From NCBI GenBank assembly GCA_934569215.1, contig CAKTKF010000004.1, forward strand, positions 1 to 16,826: a stretch of DNA of 16,826 bases, written 5' to 3'. Shown here in pieces: positions 13,238 to 16,826 of this stretch. The notes beneath the pieces were generated by a model that saw only the letters and a list, made by a program, of their open reading frames with translations, was not told the origin of the DNA and ran no database searches. Source of the stretch: an uncultured Oscillospiraceae bacterium (lineage in GTDB: Bacteria > Bacillota > Clostridia > Oscillospirales > Oscillospiraceae). How positions within the stretch are numbered: the stretch's first letter is position 1; every line of letters begins with the position of its first letter. The position numbers were made by a program, and so were the translations under genes.

Positions 13238-14836
13238 CTATTTTTCGCTCCGCAGCAATGCCGTGACGGTCTCCGGCAACGCTTTGTCCACCGTGAAGTG
13301 AATGTTGTCCGTGAATTTATCCAGGGAGGTGCTGGGGTTGTCCGTCACGTTTTCGTCCGTGACCCCCTCGTCCCAGATAAACAGGTTGTTCACCGTGATG
13401 TTGGTGCATTTGTGTTCGTCGTCGTAGCCCCGGATGTTGATGGGGCAGAAATTGCCTTCGATGAAGTCGATGGTGTCGTCTCCGCCCAGGACGTAGATGC
13501 CGTCAAAGGTCACGTCATCCACGGTTCCCCGCTTTTTCGAGCTTGACCAGCTGCTGCTGGCGATGGTGATGTCGATGAGCTGGGCATTCTCGCCGGCGTC
13601 GCCCTTGCCCATGGAGGCGTCCTCCACAATAATATTTTCATAGCGGATGGCCGAGACGGCGGCGTCGTCGGCGTTGTGGATGCTCATGACGGGCTTGTGG
13701 AAATTGTGCAGGACGGTGATGTTCCGGAAGGTGACGTTCTGAATGGTGGGGTTCAGCTTGCCGCCCTTGTTGGTCTCGTAGCCCACTTCCATGGACTGCG
13801 CCAAGTCCGTCCAGACCTGGCAGTTATCGAAGCAGATGTTGGCGCTGTCGGTGCCTTTGTTGGTGGAGTAGTTCTTGACCACCAGGCTGTCGTCCCAGGA
13901 GCGGACAAAGCTGTTGGAAACCGTAATGTCCCGGCTGGACTGGATGGTGATGCCGTCGCCGTTGGGGCGGGCGGTGATGATCTTGACCCCGTCCACGCTG
14001 ACTTGATCGCAGTCATAGATATTGACGCACCAGGCGTTGGGGTCTAAAAAGGCGATGCCGCTGACGGTGATGTCCTTGCAGTTGCTCAGGCTGAGGGGGA
14101 CGTAGGCCGTGCGCCCGGCCAGCATCCAGCTTTCATTATAGGAACCGTCGATAATGCCGTGGCCGCTGATCTTCGCACCGGTCACCTTATTGCCTATGAC
14201 GGTTCCCCGAATGATCGCGCCGCCGGAAATGTATACCTCCATGCCGTCGGTGAGCATCATGGTGTCGATGCTCCATGCGCCGGGGCCGATGTACTTCACC
14301 GTGTCCGTGCTTTCCGTGGGGGCGTCACGGTCGATGGCGTTGGCAAAAATGTGCATGGCGTTCATGGCGCTGCCGCCCCACTCTACGGTGTAAACGTCCG
14401 GCTCGGCGATAGAGAAGGAAATTACATTGCCCGTCACCGTGGGGACGATGCCCTTGGCCAGGGGGCGCACTACCACGTCGCCAAGCTCCGTCTGGCCGGT
14501 GACGGTAATCTCCATGGTCACCGGCGCGCCCTCAAAGTCGAAGGAGGTTACCGGCGCTTTGGAAAGGGAGGGCTTGTAGTTGCTCACCCAGGTGTGGGTG
14601 TTATTCACGGCGGTGTCGTATACGAACAGCTCGTTGCCGTCCACCTTCATGGCGGCGACGGTGGAAGCGGGTACCGGCTTGGGGCCTTCGTAGAGAACGA
14701 GGTCAGCCCAGTCGGTCTGGGGGGTGAACAGGTCGGTGGTGAATGTCAGCACGCACAGGACGACGCAGACTGCCGCCACCACGGATAATATGGCGATCGC
14801 CACATTCAAGCCCTTTGGTTTAACGTTAAACTTCAT
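13238..14836 (-). CDS. Membrane-anchored right-handed beta-helix glycosidase (GH28/GH49-like)
   Basis: This 532-aa protein has an uncleaved signal-anchor helix (10-32), an N-terminal beta-sandwich (about 55-165), the linker motif MHIFANAIDRDAP ... YIGPG and a pectinase-like parallel beta-helix from about 190 to 490 (SGGAIIRGTV, GHGIIDGS). Putative catalytic Asp residues are D294 (NGDG) and D315/D316 (WDDS). Their spacing of 21-22 residues equals that of the three catalytic Asp in GH28 polygalacturonases. The His and the R-I-K motif of GH28 are absent: the matching segments read AQSMEVGY and MSIHN. The sandwich-plus-helix layout and the xVW...GY pattern recall GH49 dextranase/isopullulanase, which would suit an alpha-glucan locus, but the family is not proven. 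AAAGG lies nine bases before the ATG. Codons 2-7 contain a perfect LacI operator. Confidence 0.82.
   Translation of the reverse strand: MKFNVKPKGLNVAIAILSVVAAVCVVLCVLTFTTDLFTPQTDWADLVLYEGPKPVPASTVAAMKVDGNELFVYDTAVNNTHTWVSNYKPSLSKAPVTSFDFEGAPVTMEITVTGQTELGDVVVRPLAKGIVPTVTGNVISFSIAEPDVYTVEWGGSAMNAMHIFANAIDRDAPTESTDTVKYIGPGAWSIDTMMLTDGMEVYISGGAIIRGTVIGNKVTGAKISGHGIIDGSYNESWMLAGRTAYVPLSLSNCKDITVSGIAFLDPNAWCVNIYDCDQVSVDGVKIITARPNGDGITIQSSRDITVSNSFVRSWDDSLVVKNYSTNKGTDSANICFDNCQVWTDLAQSMEVGYETNKGGKLNPTIQNVTFRNITVLHNFHKPVMSIHNADDAAVSAIRYENIIVEDASMGKGDAGENAQLIDITIASSSWSSSKKRGTVDDVTFDGIYVLGGDDTIDFIEGNFCPINIRGYDDEHKCTNITVNNLFIWDEGVTDENVTDNPSTSLDKFTDNIHFTVDKALPETVTALLRSEK
14818..14831 (-). promoter_or_regulatory. 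Perfect LacI-type operator inside the beta-helix gene start (site F)
   Basis: GTTTAACGTTAAAC is a perfect 14-bp palindrome lying over codons 2-7 of the beta-helix gene, so it also encodes part of MKFNVKP. It is about 105-115 bases downstream of the predicted transcription start and would act as a roadblock or loop partner, not by covering the promoter. Confidence 0.65.
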
Positions 14837-14896
14837 AGAACCATGCCTTTCTTCTCATTGAATCTTACAGTGTCCTCTCCCTCGGAAACGCGCCCG

Positions 14897-14919
14897 CGCG
14901 GAGCGGTTTTTTCTCCGCG
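14897..14919 (-). promoter_or_regulatory. Leader hairpin of the beta-helix operon
   Basis: CGCGGAG (14897-14903) and CTCCGCG (14913-14919) form a 7-bp GC-rich stem with a 9-nt loop in the untranslated leader. No T tract follows in the direction of transcription, so it is probably structural. Confidence 0.35.
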
Positions 14920-14940
14920 GGGAGACGGGGATACGATTTC

Positions 14941-14969
14941 ATAATACATGCCGCCGGGGGGCTTGTCAA
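14941..14969 (-). promoter_or_regulatory. Promoter of the beta-helix/CBM/QueG-like operon
   Basis: TTGACA (14969-14964), a 17-bp spacer and TATTAT (14946-14941) form a near-consensus sigma-A promoter. The predicted leader is about 98 nt. No operator copy lies at the promoter itself; the only one is at 14818-14831. Confidence 0.75.
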
Positions 14970-15007
14970 GGCCGCCCCGGGGGTGCGGGGAACGAACTGT
15001 GGAATGT

Positions 15008-15556
15008 TCACAAATTTTCGCTTAATTTTTCTACGTTTTGGCAGGGTGCTTCTGCGGGTTTTCGGTCAATGGCGATCAGGACGGCGCCGAAATATTTGCG
15101 TTTGCGGAGGAATTCCGCCAGGCTGTCGCCGTAGTTGTCCGCGCTGGTGGAGTTGCGGTAGGTGTTATAACCGATGAAGCCCTGTTCGGTGCGGTGCAGC
15201 GCTACGAAATGGGCGCCGAAGCGGTATTTGTTCCGCCAGTGGTAGAACAGGATGCAGGCGTCCGCGTTTTTGGCCGCTTCGTCGAAGCGCCGCGTGTCCA
15301 CGACGGTCTTCACGGGAAATCCCCATTTCCGGAAGCACACCGCAGGCCCCCAGAAGGAGGTGCCGGTGTTGCCGTGGATCAGGGGCAGCTGCCATTCGTA
15401 ATAGCGAATCAACGCCGGGATGTCCGTTTTGTACCCCAGAATGCACAGCGCGTTCCAGGTGGCGACCCATCCGCAGCCCACGTCCGCCGAGGCGCGCAGG
15501 CCGTAGCGATACTGCTCCTTGGGAATATCATGCTGATTGTAAATAAAATCGCTCAT
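15008..15556 (-). CDS. Papain-like (C39-type) cysteine peptidase-fold protein
   Basis: This 182-aa protein has no signal peptide. Conserved features fit a small papain-like/C39 fold: ADVGCGWVATWNAL with candidate nucleophile C28, GAHFVAL with H116, and GYNTY with N131, in the order Cys-His-Asn. Gly-Cys-Gly before the helix and the beta-strand around the His are typical of bacterial C39-like peptidases and amide-forming relatives such as BtrH. Substrate unknown. Its ATG overlaps the upstream stop codon as ATGA (15556-15553), so it is translated with the fusion protein before it. No clear terminator follows. Whether it cleaves peptides is inferred from the triad only. Confidence 0.7.
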   Translation of the reverse strand: MSDFIYNQHDIPKEQYRYGLRASADVGCGWVATWNALCILGYKTDIPALIRYYEWQLPLIHGNTGTSFWGPAVCFRKWGFPVKTVVDTRRFDEAAKNADACILFYHWRNKYRFGAHFVALHRTEQGFIGYNTYRNSTSADNYGDSLAEFLRKRKYFGAVLIAIDRKPAEAPCQNVEKLSENL

Positions 15557-16521
15557 AGCAGCCGCTCCATTGGAAGATAGGCGGAGAAATCGTTGGGAAT
15601 CTCCTCCCCTGTTTCGGAAAAGCCGTTTTTATGCCAGAAATGCGCACTTTGCGGGTTTCCTTTGTCCACTGCCAGCCGTATTTTCCCATAGCCCTGGCGG
15701 GCAAGGCAGGCGGCACAGTCCGCGATGATGCCGCTACCGACGCCCTGCCCCTGAAGGACGGTGTCCGTCATAAAAAAGCCGATGAAGGCCGTTCCCTTCT
15801 CCGGGTAGTCCAGGATCAAATCCATGACCGCAGCCAGGGTCTCCCCCCGGAAGAAGCCGACATAGTGCTTGTCCGCCTCCGTTTTGTGGGGCGGGAGGGC
15901 TGTCATGTCCTCCAGAATGCTTTCCTTTGTGACAAAGGGCGGGTGGTATCGGTAGAAAATTTCGTTTCCCCGGCACAGGTCAAAGATGGCGTCCACGTCC
16001 TCCCTTCCCAGCTTGCGGACGCGCCATTTGTCGGAGAGTTGGGACGGTTCCAAGGCTGCTTTTGGGGGCATGGCGACCGGGTGTTCCGCAATGTAACCGT
16101 CTAGAATGCCCGCCGCCGTCATGACCATCCGGGCGCAGGGGCGGGTTTTGTAAAATTCCGCCGTGCGGGGCGTGGGGTTGGGGTCGGAGGGCGGGTTGCT
16201 CAGAATTTCCCGACAGATAATGCTGCCGATCTCCTCCCGGAACTGTCCGGCCAGGGTCTGCACCAGCCGGTAATGGGCTTTTTTGTTCACGTCGTTCTCG
16301 CCGGGGTCGTCGTAGCCGTACAGGAGCCCCGCCACCATCAGCATTCCGCTGACCGCGCCGCAGACCTCCCGCATCCGTCCCATGCCGCCGCCAAAGGAGG
16401 ACGCCAGCTTTGCCGCGAAGCTCTTTTCCAGCCCCGTTACGTCGCCGAAGGCCTCCAGCACCGCCTGGGCGCAATTGCTGTCAGATAAAAAGAGTTCCGC
16501 TGCCAATTCTCTGTGATCCAT
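15553..16521 (-). CDS. C-GCAxxG-C-C family redox domain fused to GNAT acetyltransferase
   Basis: This 322-aa protein has two domains. Residues 1 to about 150 resemble the C-GCAxxG-C-C family, a putative redox protein: SNCAQAVLEAFG (C17), FGGGMGRMREVCGAVSG (C54), C103 and C129 are the spaced cysteines. Residues about 165-322 are a GNAT N-acetyltransferase: WRVRKLGREDVDAIFDL opens it, LQGQGVGSGII (256-266) is the acetyl-CoA motif, and NPQSAHFWHKNGF (289-301) is the usual motif B helix. Both domains look complete, and the frame is continuous through the join, so this is a true fusion in this sequence, not a misread stop. The start at 16521 has GGAGGA seven bases upstream. Acceptor substrate unknown. 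Confidence 0.83.
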   Translation of the reverse strand: MDHRELAAELFLSDSNCAQAVLEAFGDVTGLEKSFAAKLASSFGGGMGRMREVCGAVSGMLMVAGLLYGYDDPGENDVNKKAHYRLVQTLAGQFREEIGSIICREILSNPPSDPNPTPRTAEFYKTRPCARMVMTAAGILDGYIAEHPVAMPPKAALEPSQLSDKWRVRKLGREDVDAIFDLCRGNEIFYRYHPPFVTKESILEDMTALPPHKTEADKHYVGFFRGETLAAVMDLILDYPEKGTAFIGFFMTDTVLQGQGVGSGIIADCAACLARQGYGKIRLAVDKGNPQSAHFWHKNGFSETGEEIPNDFSAYLPMERLL

Positions 16522-16551
16522 CGCCGATTCCTCCGCAGTTTTAATAGCACC

Positions 16552-16580
16552 AGTTTACCGGGAGAAGCAGCAAATGTCAA
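16552..16580 (-). promoter_or_regulatory. Promoter of the fusion-protein/peptidase operon
   Basis: TTGACA (16580-16575), a 17-bp spacer and TAAACT (16557-16552) read left toward the gene starting at 16521. The leader is about 24 nt and includes the GGAGGA site. Between this promoter and the divergent one at 16717 no gene is seen. Confidence 0.72.
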
Positions 16581-16716
16581 GTCGGGGTTTGTCCGCGAAT
16601 GGGCAACAGACGTGCTTTTTACGGCGACAGATGCCGATTTTACCGAAACAGCGCCGTGATATCGCCCTCCATTTTGGAAGATTATACAAAAAAATCCGGA
16701 TGCCGTAAAAAAGCTA

Positions 16717-16745
16717 TTGACAACCCGGGAGCGCAATGCTAGGAT
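16717..16745 (+). promoter_or_regulatory. Promoter of the riboswitch-controlled unit leaving the window
   Basis: TTGACA (16717-16722), a 17-bp spacer and TAGGAT (16740-16745) with TG in the extended -10 position read right. The predicted start near 16752 fits the beginning of the structured leader. Confidence 0.72.
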
Positions 16746-16756
16746 ACATTCAAAAT

Positions 16757-16826
16757 TGAATCGCTTGATAGAGGCGCGGTACTCATCAGTACCCTCCGGC
16801 AAGGTCGTGCAGCCGCCGAAGGAGAA
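16757..16826 (+). ncRNA. Probable lysine riboswitch (L box), 5' part only
   Basis: GATAGAGGCGCGGTACTCAT followed by CAGTA matches the conserved opening of lysine riboswitches (GATAGAGGYGCR...AGTA), and GCCGCCGAAGG further on resembles the core element GTCGCCGAAG. It begins just after a promoter, as expected. The window ends before the remaining helices and the expression platform. The unseen gene downstream is predicted to serve lysine synthesis or transport. I am working from memory of the consensus, so the class needs a covariance-model check. Confidence 0.7.

Noticed and set aside
1..16826. CRISPR arrays, tRNA or rRNA genes, transposases or phage structural genes
   Set aside because: None seen by reading both strands; repeats found are only the operators and the two related palindromes.

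Overview
The window looks like a chromosomal segment of a gut-type Bacillota, most likely class Clostridia (Oscillospiraceae/Ruminococcaceae-like). The reasons are a GC-rich sequence with GGAGG-type ribosome binding sites, consensus sigma-A promoters (three with a perfect TTGACA and exactly 17 bp spacing), a LacI-regulated sugar ABC transporter without its own ATPase, tandem GH65 phosphorylases, a DtxR-like regulator and a lysine-riboswitch-like leader. The taxonomy is inferred from gene content and style only.

Layout. 1-59 is the start of a DtxR/MntR-type regulator on the minus strand. 69-423 is a regulatory stretch with its promoter and a divergent plus-strand promoter carrying two LacI-type operators. 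436-1293 (+) encodes a protein with three Cys-rich repeats and an AP2 domain. 1438-1848 (-) is an AT-rich glyoxalase-like gene flanked by two related palindromes. 2007-10495 (-) is a six-gene alpha-glucoside operon: solute-binding lipoprotein, two permeases, two different GH65 phosphorylases and beta-phosphoglucomutase. 10730-11749 (-) is its probable LacI repressor. 11878-14836 (-) is a three-gene operon: a membrane-anchored beta-helix glycosidase, a membrane-anchored F5/8C carbohydrate-binding protein and a QueG-like iron-sulfur protein. 15008-16521 (-) is a two-gene operon: a C-GCAxxG-C-C/GNAT fusion and a papain-like peptidase. 16717-16826 (+) is a promoter and the start of a probable lysine riboswitch, cut by the window end.

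How it fits together. The anchored beta-helix enzyme and the binding protein would act on a glucan or oligosaccharide at the cell surface. The lipoprotein and two permeases would import the product, energised by an ATPase encoded elsewhere. The GH65 enzymes would phosphorolyse it to beta-glucose 1-phosphate, which beta-phosphoglucomutase converts to glucose 6-phosphate. Six copies of one 14-bp palindrome (consensus GTTTWACGTTWAAC, perfect form GTTTAACGTTAAAC) lie at four transcription units: the transporter operon, the lacI gene, the first codons of the beta-helix gene, and the promoter upstream of the AP2 gene. This ties them into one candidate LacI regulon and is the most informative non-coding signal here. 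The unexpected member is the AP2/Cys-repeat gene.

The very long plus-strand open frames opposite the sugar genes are treated as antisense shadows. No tRNA, rRNA, CRISPR array or transposase was seen.
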